From Gymnorhina tibicen (taxonomy: Eukaryota > Chordata > Aves > Passeriformes > Artamidae), in NCBI GenBank assembly GCA_013399875.1, contig VXAZ01007723.1:125858-189857 (forward strand): DNA of 64,000 bases, in the 5' to 3' direction. Position 1 is the first letter of the stretch. Every line of letters begins with the position of its first letter. The notes below the pieces were generated by a model. It saw only the letters and a list, made by a program, of their open reading frames with translations, did no database searches and was not told where the DNA came from. Positions 49,701-61,905 of this stretch are shown here, in pieces. Made by a program: the position numbers and the translations under genes.

Positions 49701-52700
49701 ACTTCCTCATACTACAGGTCTTCCCACACAATTTGCTTCCTTTCCCCTAAGAGCCAACCTTCTAACTATTTCCAGATTTTTCTCTTTGAGTTTAACCTGA
49801 ATGAAAGATACTATATATAAATAGACCTCCAGGTTTCTCAGGGAAAAACAGCAGGTGAGTTAAAACAAAAATTCTCCTTTAGAACTGAGATACACATCAT
49901 ATTATTATATGCTTGATTGATGGAAAAATAAGACTTCTCTCTGTACAAATCTGACATAAAAGTCAGTCAAGTGCTTGAAAAACTTCTTTGTGGGCTTTTT
50001 AGAGCAGTACATCCAGTCTCTGAATAGAAAACAAGATTTTCTGTAAGTGAAAATACATTCAGTTCCTTGAATGTCAATGGCAAATAATTGATTGGTATGG
50101 ACAAAGAAAACCAACTCTAATTTTATAAAATTTTGTGCTGTGATGATAAAGTAAATAACTACTTAGTATAAAGCAAAAGAAGAAATTTACTTGTGTCAAA
50201 TCTAAAAAAATAATGTTTCTCATAGGAATTTATTTATCCCTGAGTATTAGAACAGCAATAATAATATAGGTCAAGATAGAACATATGTTGCAATTCATAT
50301 GGAAAAACAAGGTTGAATACAGATTCAGATTCTTGAACTAGTTTGGGCTTTGAGGAGCTCAAGTCATGCCATGAGTGCTTTTTGGGGATAATTTATTCAT
50401 ATATAACTATCTAAAAGCAGCACAAAGTGGGATATTATTCAAAACTAACCACATAATGAAGGGAAAAGGAGATACAGAATAATTTTTATTTAAATAATTG
50501 ACAATTTGTATTTGTATTATTAAAGAATCATGCTATTTTCTTTGAATTTAATTATGGTTACGTGAAAAAAGAGAATTAAAAAAAATAGGATGAGAAGAGG
50601 AGGGAACGTAAAACCCAGTGTGTAGCATGAGAAAAATTGAGCTAAATAACTTTGTCCAAGAAAAACATGTCTTTCAAGGTTCATTAGTGCCATTAAAAGA
50701 CAAACGAGGAAGAAAGCATTGAGTGATTGAAGTTATGTCTGCCCAAGCAGGCTGTGCAGTACGTAGAGAAGACCTGTAGTGAAACCCCATAGAGAAACAG
50801 CAGTGAAGACTCAATGTGCATTCTGTACATGTTTCAGGGCAGGGAGAGAGCGGGGGGAAAAGGGAGTATTTAGGATTAGCTGTAGTCTGAATGCCCATTA
50901 ATGGCTGTAGGATTCTGCTTGTTCTCCTGGCATGTGTCTTTTGATTTAATTTCATCAGAAAAGCATCCAGCTCATGCACTCTAGTACCTCTTTACAATGA
51001 CAGCACAAGTACAGAAAAATTAGAACAACTGGGAGATTTGTTTCTCAGATTAACTCCTAAACCCAACTAAGGCATTAATATAAGCAACCCATGCAATAAA
51101 TAGAGGGCAGCTCCTCCATAAAGAGAATATTGTCAGAGCTCAGATTTGTCTCATTTTATCTTTAAGACGTCCAGAAGCATCTGCCTGCTTAAATCTGGTG
51201 AAATCAGACAAGGACTTCAGAGCAGGGTTCCCACTTCCACACTTGGAGCAAAAGAAAACATCAGAGCTTTTTACATTCAGAGAAAAAGGGGAAGGTTTAT
51301 TGAGTAACAAGGGTCGGTGTTGCTGCAGGAAATAAGAAGAATATTTTTTTCTGAAATTGCAGAAGAAAAAAATCACTAACATTGGTGTTGCTCTACATAA
51401 AATATTTTAGGCCTAATTAAACAACCAATTCTATTTCTGGAAACGAAATGAAAATGACAATTATTTAAATTATAGAAGAAAAATCAAGAAATCTTTAATC
51501 TTTCTATGCACAAAAGTTAAATACAATTTTTAAAACCTAATCCAAATAATTCCTAATTTAGTAACTTTATAAACTTTGTTCACAATACCACTGAAGTGCA
51601 GCGTTTGAATGGTACCAATACTACTGGATTTCATATATAGTTTTAGCTTTTAGATATAACCTTACAAAGTTCTCTGACCAGAGAAAATTGCTTTAACACT
51701 CACTAGTTTGTATATAAACCAAAGGTCGAAAGCTCTGGGATTTAAATCTCTGTGATTGAATAATTCAGAAATTTGAAATTGATGCTGAGATTCTTCCTTG
51801 GCCCTACTCCTTATGTGTCCAGTCTGAACCAATCCTTATTGAAAAAAGACTCAGCATGTATTGAGGTCGTTACAAGACCAGACACTACCTCTTTAGTCAT
51901 TTATATAGCAGATTTCCCTTGATATCAGAACCCAAAGGATTAATCTCACCTCATTCAAACCATAAGATGTTACTTGTTCCAGTCTGACATAGTCCTCAAA
52001 TGTTCCTTCTATAGTCGGCAGAGATAAAGAGGCACTTCCATGGAGTGCCTAACGTCATTAACGTGATCTTCCTTCTGGAAGTGATATTTTTCTCTGTTTA
52101 CTGTAAAGGAGTCGTAGAGAAACCAGCTTTGGCTTACACACGCAAACAAAAACAACAAACCCTGAGAAGGACACCTCAGACCTGTGTGCAGGTCTCTGCC
52201 TAATGGCTGTTAGGCTGAATTGGTACACCAGCTCTAAGTTGTACCTAAACTTCATAGAAGCCCATTTTTGATTACTGGGTCTATAACTGGACCATAAATA
52301 ACCTTTTGGGTTCATTTTCACCTTGAACAGCTCTGCTTTCAGTAGTGAAGTACATATTCTTGGTTCTGTTTCTACCTGCTGTTCTCTTCATTTCCTCATG
52401 CTCTTTCTGTTTTTACTGGGGGGAATTGGAGGGTGTGGGAGAAGAAAATCACATTCTAAAATTATGCTTTGTTTCTTTGAGCCATTGTTTGTATATGACT
52501 AGTTTAATCATGCACAACATTCACCCTTCATTACACTGAACATTGTTAGTAGTAGATGCCTCTGAGCACAATAATGCCTAATTTGCATTAATCTTGCTTT
52601 GCTCAATTCTTTTATATGATGCAAACATGTGCCACAAATTGCTCTCCATTTCTAAAAACACATAAATGTATAAGCTACACTCCCATATTAAATAGCACTT

Positions 52701-55700
52701 AATTTGCTGAACTCCTTTAAAGTAACTAAAAATGTTACAATGTTGTTAATTCTGCTAGAAGTAACAGAACAAAAATGTCTCAAAACAGGCTACAAAACAG
52801 TGTCTGCATAATGATGCAAACAGGTAATCAATTATAAACAAGTTTTCCCAAACCACAAATAAATAAATAATTATGCTTCAGTCCTGGGTTTTTAATTTCT
52901 TCCCTTCCTACTTCTCAACTTTCCTGCAAGTGCAGGCCAGCCAGTATCATTTACTTTATTAGGGTGTCTAGAAAAAAGCTTGTAGCCAAATATAGCTGTC
53001 ATATAGCTACTACTGAAATTATTATTCATTCTGTTTTCCATTTAACTTCTCCAATATATACTACCTCATTCATTACAATTTTTAAAGTTGTACTATAAGT
53101 TCTCTTGGGTTTTTTTTTCAGAGGAGTCTACATTCCTCCAACTTATTTAAGAGATGATGATGTTGTATGACTTTTATATGTTAGCCCAGGAACCACAGAG
53201 GTTGTGCAGAAATGCAAAGATCCACTCAAAAGTCTATCCAACACTGAGCTGGCTATTCAGCAGAAGCAAACAGGGTACTCTCCATCTCCCAGGTGTCCTA
53301 GATTCCCTCTTTTATCCAGTGATAATGGTATTCACTTCCTCTTGCGGTTTAAATAAAGTACTCAAACAAGCCTGGGGAAAAAAAAATAATCAGCACAAAA
53401 GACCTTATAGTAAGTACTATGACCATTAGGACAGATGGCTATATTTTGTCTTAATACTACCGCTATTTTGATCCAGCTGATGTAGAATTTCATCTTAATC
53501 AGTGGCCCATTTCTTTTTAAAAAAAGGAATCTGAGAGTATATCCAGATATTTCTAAGATATACAGAGAATCTTAAATCCTCATGAAGATGCTCCTTCTTA
53601 TAACAGACATGTTTTAGTACAGTCTCAGACAAGGGAGCAAGTTACACCTGCATATTTTCTAATCACCTATTAAAATGGGGCTGTCACTTAATTTTTATTT
53701 CTTTCAGCAACATTTCCAAGTAAGACATTGTTCCTTGTTTGATTGCTGGTTAAAAAAATATATATATACATAGTCATGTATCTCCTGATGAAGGGCTGGT
53801 GCTGAAGGTTCCAGGCAAGATCATGTTTCTGTCTACAGCCTCTTTTAAGATGCCTGGGAAATGGTCTAAATAAGGTTAACTCTATGTTCTACTCTTTATT
53901 AGCTCTGGAGAACTGTGTACGTGTTTAGTAGCCTGCCTATGCTGTACAGTTACCTCTGAACTCATGCCAAACTCCCTCCCTCCAGACTTGAATGTAGGAA
54001 GTTGTTTCAAAATTACACTGGAACCCCAGCTCATGAGCCACATGTGGGATCTTGTTGTCATAGAGGCAACTTAGCAAGTCAAAACCTTATCCAGGATGGG
54101 TACTCAGAGCCTTACATGCATCCCAAACATTCTCCGTCAACAACTGTATAAATGAGTTTGAATGTTCACATACTCAGAGATACCTGCACAGGAAGGATGC
54201 AAACTTCAGCAGAATTTGGTGCAAGGGCCATTGCTGAAAGGTGAAGGGCATTATTCTGCACACTGTCCTCTCCTCCCTGTCCTATATTGATTCTCAAGGA
54301 GAATTTTATCCATGAAAACTGTCAGAATTCCAAACTGGAACAGCTTTCAGAGGAGATTAACCTTCTCCATGGCACAGCAATTTTCCCTCCTGAGGAAAGC
54401 CATATTATTTCAGTCTGAAGAAGGTATCTATTACTTTAGAATTTAAGAACCCACATGTTTCTTCTCAGAGAAGCAATTACTTTAACTGCTGTGCTCAGCA
54501 TGAAAATGTTTTGGGAAAAAATGCCTCTCTTAATCATATTTTGACATCTATATTTTGAATGGGGCTAAGTATATGGAAAACTAAAATATAAGTTAAAAGT
54601 GTGTACCTATAAAAACTATCATGAAACTGTAAAATACAATGTATAACTTATTAATATTTTGATGTGCGGAGGTACATTTTAATGTAGTATCCTACATTAC
54701 ACATTTGAGGGTCTTTTCTCATTAAAAAACAGTTTCAGTGAAAGATGTTCTTATACACAAAACCATACTTTGACTCTTTAAGTATGTACCTTGATTTGTT
54801 ATTCATTAACAGTTCTTTGTTGACAGTTGAACAACTTTTGCAGTGAAAAGAGGGAACTCCTCAGTGTTTTTCTACACCTGACAAAGAGGATTCACCCTGT
54901 AATCTTAATATACAACTTTGAATAAAGGGTTTGATTACCATAATACATGTTCTATTATCAGGTAATATATTTAATTTTGGGGGTTCTTTTGTTTCTTCTA
55001 TCAGTTAAAGTACATGGAAATGCTGATGCAAAATAGCACTTGAAGAAGTACTTCATTTTCCATTTTCCCTCCTGCAAAGGAAAGGACAACATAATTTTAT
55101 AGCTGCAAAAAAAACATCTGAAAGGATTTGTCTTTGGTTTGGACCATAGAGGTAAAAAAATGGCCAGGTTATAGAAGGTGTAATGGTGCAAGACTCATAC
55201 CCACCTGTGTGACAACCTGGTCCCTTCTCCTCCTGAAAGTCTCACTGCATCTGTGGGGGCTGGTATTGTGCCAGACAAGTACAATCTCCCAAGGTAGAGG
55301 GGATTTTCTGCTTTAAATTATTGGCCACCTTTCACAGCTACAACACTGCTGGGAGGAAAGCCTGTGGGAGAGACATTTAACGTATCACAGTAGATATTGA
55401 TGCTCTGTTACCTATCAGTGTGAGCCCTTTCTAAGTTTCCTAGAAATCTAGTGCTCAATCAGTTTGTTTACCGTCCTTTTGCCCTTTCTTCTCTCTCTCT
55501 TATCCCTTCATTTCCATGGAGGAAATTGATAGACAGTAGGAGGTACAGAACAGTCCAGGGCTATGTGTAAGTAATTTTTGGTTGCAGGACTGTAATGTGT
55601 ATCCCCCTCTTCCCTGGTTCCCTCACAGCCTCATCCCATTGGACTTTTCCTTTTTAGATAGCTCCCACTGTGAATGGTTTCCACAATCACAACTGCTGCA

Positions 55701-57408
55701 AAAACTCTGGATAACCCCAATCTGTATTATCTTTTGAGAGGAATCACTTAATTAAAGAGGATGGAAAGGGGGACAGGGGATTGCTAATGACTTGAATATT
55801 TTGTTCTACACTACAGCTTGCTGGAGCCTGTGAGTGAATTAGTGTAATTCAGCCTCTAAGTGATTAACTCAGGAATTTTCATGAGCAGTAAATTCACTGC
55901 AAAAATTAGGCCAAAAGGTAAAAAACATATTGCAATTATCGTCAAGTAGAAAAAATCATTCTTGATACAAAGTTTATGGCCAAGTAAACATTATAAAAAG
56001 GAGCATTGAAAAACACATTAATTTGAGGGCACCTTCCCCCTTCCTTGTTCTATTCCAAGAGAGTAACAGGAAGATTAAAGCAGTAGGAGAGATATAAATG
56101 TCATACTAGCAATTTATTTTAGTGCTATTGAAAAAAGACCTCTAAAAACAAATAATCTGCAGAGACAAGAAAAGGCTTGATCTGAATCAGTGTTAAGGAA
56201 GCAGGACAACCATCTACATAAAAATTTGCAAAGCACAAGTTTTGGAGAACCCACTAAAAATAATTTTACCAGGGTTCCAAAGAACTTTTTGAAGCTCAGT
56301 TCTGCCATCCCTAAAATGTTTCCTTAGTGCTAAAGAAAAGCTTGTATGAGGTCCAGGTAATTCAATTGCCAACTGTGCAGAGTGTTGCCATCTCTTTCTA
56401 TGCCTTGTATGGTATCAATTCAGAAATGATGATATGTAACCTGTAAATAAAAAGACCAAGCTATAGCTTTAAAAAATGTCTGAATAGTGCATACCTCCAA
56501 AACTTGAGGTAATTTAAAACAGAGTGAACGTCCTTTCTGCCTTAATGACTGTTGACATATTAGTGACTTGAATTAATTATCACCTTCAGTGACCCAGATC
56601 TTCCAGATATTTGATTTAATAGAAATAGGTTTGCTGTTGTGTTTGTAACTGACACCATAAATTACACTTCTGCACAGACAAGCTGGTTCTGTGTTTTACA
56701 CAACGTAAATGAAAGCACTTTTTTATATATAATATTACTGCATTTTATTGGAAGTGTTCTGTGAGGGAGTTGAAGATGTTGGACACTCTGAATACCACAT
56801 AAAGTGATTCTGTGGAAATATACCCCACTTTTGAAATTAGATGTAGAATGGGACCTTGGAATCTCTCCCTATATTAGGCAGAACACATAAAAATAGCTTT
56901 GACTTTGGTTTTGTGCTTACTCATCTGGGTTTAGGAAGAAGAGTAAAGGTTTTGTATGCAAGTATTATGAGAGACTTCTACTTGGCCAAGTAAGTCCATG
57001 CTTACTAGTTTTCAGTCTTGTCTCTTAATCCTGCTTCTGCCTTCACCTTTTTTTCTGGCTTGGGCAGCTTGTCTGATCTTTGTGTCTATATAAGAGCATA
57101 CAGATCTACTGCAAAGAGAATTGTTGGCCATCTTTATTTAACATCATCACTCTGCTCTGAAAATATGGTAAGCCATAAAACTGCAAAATAGTTTTATTGT
57201 CATTGTGTTCCCAGAAGTGGCTAATCTCCCATAAACAATGGTCATAGGTGTTATATGAGTCAGAGAGGTGCCATCAGTACTGTCTCTTATGAAGCCAGGT
57301 TACCAGTTAAATTGTACTTATAGTTTGACCTGTTTCTTGGCTACAGATTTAAAATAACAAGGCTTAAGCTATCCATCAAGCATAACATTTTTATTCAAGG
57401 AATTCTTC
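46736..57408. other. Single-copy AT-rich DNA, no gene seen
   Basis: A 10.7 kb block without a supportable gene. The two longest open frames, plus-strand 46974-47477 (167 codons) and 48956-49348 (130 codons), show no motif, no exon-like bounds and no known domain. I treat them as chance. Complex, repeat-free sequence with an octamer lies near 52560-52870. Short AT microsatellite-like runs occur at about 48617-48630 and 53754-53772. Confidence 0.55.
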
Positions 57409-57490
57409 TAATAAAAATAAAAATAATTAAAATAAAAATACTTAAAATAAAATAATTAAAAATAAAAATAAAAATAAAAATAAAAAATAT
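57409..57490. repeat. (AAAAT)n simple repeat
   Basis: About 80 bases of imperfect AAAAT/AAAATAATT units, with the cleanest tandem copies at about 57459-57485. No CR1 or SINE sequence is attached, so it does not look like a retrotransposon tail. Confidence 0.93.
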
Positions 57491-59060
57491 AAAGAAATTT
57501 TATTTTTAATGTCATCGTAATAAATCCTGAATAATAGTATTTAATTAAAAGAAATGCTTTTTCATTTGGCTCAGAAAAAGCTGAACTTCTGTCTTCCTTT
57601 ACTATGTTTTACTTTCTTATATTAAAAAAAAAATTTGAATAGGGTGTCGAACTGACAGAACCATTAAAAGTAGTCCATTCAGATAAATTTGGAGTATAAG
57701 ATGGTAGGTTTGGAAAAATTATTGTCAGCCACAATATTAATGAAAGAAATCCAGATTTCAAATCCCTCTGTCTCGCAGTCACTTTATTAAAAATTCAGTT
57801 GTTGCCTGAGTTCAGAAGTGATCTTGATCCTCCCAGGGCTCTTACCCTGCAGGTTAAAAAGGCTGCAAGCGTCAAATCCTGGTTCAGCAAAGCCCTTCAC
57901 CAGTCTGCAGGGGAGTGAGGTGATAGATCACGTATGCTTCAAACATCCCTTAACCCCACTTGCTCAGAGTATATTGATAATAACATCAATCTTACAAATT
58001 AGACATGGAAAAAAACTATTGAATCATGCTGCCTATGTCCCTAATTTGTGGCTTATCACACTGGGATATTTGTAGCGGGCTAGTAATTTTTAGTTTGAGT
58101 ATTTCAAGACATGGAAATGTTCATCTGAATCCCACTTAACACAGAAATATATTGAACTCCTAGGAGATCTGGGGGTTTTTCCTTCAGATGTTAAACCTAA
58201 CTTGGCTTTTATCATTTTTGTACTGCCCCTATAAATCTACATGATGAAGCAATCCAAATTGGTCTTTCCATATATTTTTAAACACTTAGTTAGGAGCCAT
58301 AATACATATAAATTATTTTTGAAACAGCACAAGAAATGAATAAGGAACTGACATAAAGTAAAACATGGCAACATGTAACATGAAAAATAATTGCACATTA
58401 AAATAATTGCATGTATAATATAAACCAAATGAATCACCTTAATTAATAATTTCTGAACATACCCAAATGAAATTGTAAGAAAGGAAGGAGTCTTTTTATA
58501 AAAATATTTTTATGGCTATCTTGTCTGAATATGAAAAGTCTAAATCAAAATAATGTTATCTAAATTATGCTTTTTATTGTACCTTCTTATACTTTATATT
58601 AAATACTTGAGAATTTTCTATATGTATGTTTTCATATATTTATACCATCCTTTAATGCAAAGTAATTATATAAATGCATAAAAACAATATGAGTAAGCTC
58701 TTTAATTCAAGAAAAATTACCACAGAGGTGTAATTAGACATCCAGTCACTTTGAAATAATTGTATATTTTCTCTGAGCACTCTCCTGTCTGTATCTTAAT
58801 ATCTTCTTTGTAATGTCTTGCTTAGAATTTTATGTAATTTTCTAAAGACTGTCACACTTTGATCATATACCACAGTGCTTTTATTTTCTGCTGCAAGACT
58901 TCATGGTTTTTGCAAGCGTACCTTAAAAATGAGTTGATTTCTTCATAGCACACTGCATGGAAAACGTGTAAATGACTCTCTTACACATAGAGTTGTTTTC
59001 AGAACTACTGCTGTCCAATTTGCTGCTTCTGTAGAACGCCTCTGATATTTTTGTTTCTTT
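57491..59060. other. Single-copy AT-rich DNA, no gene seen
   Basis: Apart from a possible fold-back repeat (57865-57970), nothing is recognised. An open frame at 57818-58075 (85 codons) overlaps that repeat and is not a gene. Confidence 0.6.
57865..57970. repeat. Possible amniote fold-back repeat
   Basis: AATCCTGGTTCAGCAAAGCC at the left faces TTAACCCCACTTGCTCAGAG at the right as an imperfect inverted pair, with ACGTATGCTTCAAAC between. From memory this resembles an ancient palindromic repeat of reptiles and birds whose arms read GATTCAGCAAAGCACTTAA. Divergence is high. Confidence 0.45.
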
Positions 59061-59149
59061 CAGAATCAAGGAATGGTAGAATCACTCAGTTTGGTAAAGA
59101 CTTCTAAGATCATTGATTCCAACAGTTAACCCAGCACTTGCAAATCTAT

Positions 59150-60590
59150 GACTAACCCACATCTACGCATCTTTTAAGCACCTCCATTGATGCTGACTCC
59201 ATGCTCCTCTGGGCAGCTTGTTCAAGTGCTTGACAATGCTCTTTATGACAATTTTTTTTCCTAATATCCAATCTAAACCTCCCCTGGAGCAACTTGAGTC
59301 TGTTTCCTCTTTTTCTCGAGTGTTACCTGGGAGAAGAGACTGAACCCCACCTGGCTACAACCTCCTTTCATGTAATTATAGAAAGTGTGAAAGCAATAAG
59401 GTCTCCCTTCAACCTCCTTTTCTCCAGACTGAACAAATGCACCTCCCTCAGCCACTTGTGCTCCAGACTCCATTGCCCTTCTGTGGACATGCTCCAGCAC
59501 CACAAGGTCTTTCGTGAAATGAGGGGCCCAAAACAGGACACAGGACTCGAGGTGCGGCCTCATCAGGCCGGGTAAAGGAGGAAAATCCCTTCCCTGGTCC
59601 TGCTGGCCACACTGTTCCTGTCTGATACAGGCCAGGACGCCATTGGCCTTCTTGGCCACCTGGGCACATGCTGGCTCACGGTCAGCCAGCTGTCAGCCAA
59701 TGGGATGTAATTCTGTTCACCACCAATCTCTGAGCCTGGTCATCCAGCCAGGTTTTACCCAGAAAACAGTGCAACCATCCAAGCTGTGATCAGACATTTT
59801 CTTCAGGACAATTCTGGGGAAACTGGTGTGAAAGGCTTTACTGAAGTCTAGGCAGATAGTGTTCACAGTCTTTGCCTCATCTGCTAAGTGGCTCACTCTG
59901 TCACACAAGGTCAGGTTGGTCAAGCAGGATCTGCTTTTCCTAAACCCATGCTGACTGGGCCTCACTCCCTGGTTGTCCTAAACGTGCCGTGTGATGTCTT
60001 TCAAATGACCTGCTCCATGACCTGTCCCAGCACAGAGATCAGGCTGATGGACCTAGAGCTTCCAGAACCCTCTTTCTTGTAAATGGGTATCATATTTGCT
60101 TAACTTATACTCACCTGTGACCTGCCTTGTGAGACAGAACTGCTGGCAAATGTTGGAAAATGGCTCAGTGAGCACTTCTGCCAACTACCTCAGTACCCTT
60201 GGGTGGTTCACACAGACTTGTTTGTGCACCTAAGTGGTGTTAGAGATTGCTGACCATTTATCCTGGAATTACAGAGTTTTCATTCTGTTCCTTGTCCCTG
60301 TCTACAAGCTCAGGGGGCTGAGATCAGTTGGTCTTACATTAAAGACCAAGGCAAAGGATGCATTAAATACTTCTGGTTTTTTCCTTATCTCTTGTCACTG
60401 TATTTTCACCACATCCAGTAAACATTAGAGATTCTCCTTAGCCACCCTTTTGTAGCTAATATATTTACATACTGACTTTTATGGCAGTAGCCAGATTAAG
60501 TTCTAGGTGGGCTTTGGACCCTCTAATTTGCTCCCTGCACCATCTCATGACTTCTTTGCAGTTCTCTTGGGTGTCCTGCTTTGGCAGACC
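59150..60590 (-). pseudogene. CR1 ORF2 remnant lacking EN and RT core
   Basis: On the minus strand, 60590-60485 encodes an ELNLATA-like segment upstream of RT. Next come a GNYRPVS-equivalent decayed region (about 60090-60000), SQHGFRKSRSCLTNLTLCD (about 59950-59890) and CLDFSKAF (about 59850), which is RT motif A. After DHSLDG and WVKPGW the sequence reaches about 59735 and then jumps to DSWLTVSQHVP-like sequence and VAKKANGVLACIRQE. The middle, which in CR1 includes FADD and about 100 further residues, is missing. The C-terminal side (MRPHLESCVLFWAPHF, YNYMKGGCSQVGFSLFSQVT) is well preserved at 59560-59320. It is dead. Confidence 0.9.
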
Positions 60591-60639
60591 AAAGTACCTC
60601 TCTAGCACATCATCCCTCAGACACTGGAATGCTGTACCC

Positions 60640-61382
60640 AGGCTTATCTCTAGTGAGCCTTGTTTTATTCCTTTCCCACTTCATATCTATTTTAAAGCTC
60701 TTTCAATGAGGCCTTCTAGCTCCTGTGCAAGGATCCTTTTCTCCCTTTTTACCCTGTCTGTCACCAACAGGCCCTGTAGTCTTGTAAACAAATCCATGCT
60801 GAAAACCCGCAAAATCCTGTCACCAGAACTTGGAGCCAGGTATTGTCCTGCTGGCTTTTCCTGCTTCTTCCCACATCATTCACTGCAGCTAGAAGGACAG
60901 AGAAGAGCACTTGTGGTCCTGAGCCCTTAACTAGTTATCCCAGGGCCCTGAAACCCCTCTTGATTACTCTTGGACTTGCAACTTTATTTCTACCCACCTG
61001 AAAAATCAGTACTAGACAGCAAACCAAGGGGTCCACTGGGATAGGAAGATTTCTCATCACTACTTTAACTTGGCCCCCAGGGAGGCAGCAGACTTGTCTA
61101 AAAAGCCTGAATATTGGATCTTCTCTTCACATCAGAAGAGAGTCTCCTATGACAGTGACAAATTTTTTTCTCTATGGAACCAGTTTTGACACAGGGCATG
61201 GACTGACTTAACCTCAGTGTCACCTCCATGCTAGATGAATCATCATCCTCATTATTTTCAGTTTCATTTGCAGAGCCACTATGACGGGGCACCTGGGAAG
61301 GGGGCGCAGTAACAAAGGAGACATGCCTGCTGTATCTGGGAAGGAACTTGTCAACATTGCCCCTATTCTTACATTTAGACAT
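60640..61382 (-). pseudogene. CR1 ORF1-like remnant
   Basis: The antisense text TCTATTTTAAAGCTCTTTCA (about 60687), CAGGCCCTGTAGTCTTGTAAAC (about 60768), CACATCATTCACTGCAGCTAG (about 60873), GGCAGCAGACTTGTCTA (about 61084) and CATTTGCAGAGCCACTATGAC (about 61265) matches the upstream, ORF1 part of bird CR1 as I recall it. ORF1 proteins of CR1 are thought to bind nucleic acid. A 94-codon open piece remains at 61098-61382, with an acidic run ETENNEDDDSSS. Assignment to ORF1 rather than 5' UTR is from memory. Confidence 0.65.
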
Positions 61383-61619
61383 AATAAAAAATGTATGTTT
61401 TACCCTTGTTCATTTCTATAACAATTCACCTTTATTTATTTCATTACTTCTGAGGGGCTGCAGTCAAGATCTGTGACCTGCTGTGTCAGGCATTATGTGA
61501 GCATACAGGTATTTTCTGATGCTGGTTCTAAAATAATTAAGTCTGCTTGTATTACTTCCCTGTCCTCCAAGCATCTTTTTAGTTTTATCTGTGAATGTAA
61601 TTAATGCCTATTTACTTCT
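61383..61619. other. Short AT-rich spacer, nothing seen
   Basis: Sequence between the end of the long CR1 copy and the possible older LINE fragment. No feature recognised. Confidence 0.5.
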
Positions 61620-61905
61620 CTCCTGGGTTAGTGAAGATATTAATCCCTTACTTAATACAGATCCCTGCAGCACTGTGCTACACACCTCTTCCCATCTGGA
61701 TATATTGCTGACATTATCCTTTGTTTATGCTCTTTCATCCTCTTTCAATCTTTCAATGAGACTGTGTTTCTATCGAAGCCAATTTTAATTAATGTTGACA
61801 AAGATTTTAACAAGTATTGCAAACCAAATATATTGCAGCTATTGTTTTTCATGTCCCCATTTTTCTTTGCAGTTCTAGTTAAAAAATAAATCAGATTTAT
61901 CTTCT
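61620..61905 (-). mobile_element. Possible ancient CR1/L3-like fragment
   Basis: The phrases AATACAGATCCCTGCAGCAC (about 61657), CTTCCCATCTGGAT (about 61688) and CAAGTATTGCAAACCAAATA (about 61813), in that order, resemble heavily decayed antisense RT sequence of old CR1/L3 LINEs (the usual wording being close to GACCCCTGCGGCAC, then a phrase about AAATCAAGATATA). No open frame survives. Identification is weak. Confidence 0.35.

Larger units (their letters stand above)
59061..61382 (-). mobile_element. Long CR1 LINE copy, minus strand, two deletions
   Basis: The longest transposon in the window, about 2.3 kb. The CR1 3' end is at left (CAGAATCAAGGAATGGTAGAATC at 59061). Moving right, in the element's 3'-to-5' direction, come the ORF2 C-terminus (59150-59700), RT N-terminal part (59735-60110), the region between endonuclease and RT (about 60110-60590) and ORF1-like sequence (about 60640-61382). 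It therefore reaches further toward the CR1 5' end than the other copies. Part of the RT core and the whole endonuclease are absent at two junctions (about 59690-59735 and 60590-60640). Many stops and indels make it inactive. Confidence 0.92.

Noticed and set aside
60481..60930. 149-codon plus-strand open frame
   Set aside because: It is antisense to the CR1 ORF1/ORF2 remnants of the minus-strand copy, with no independent domain.
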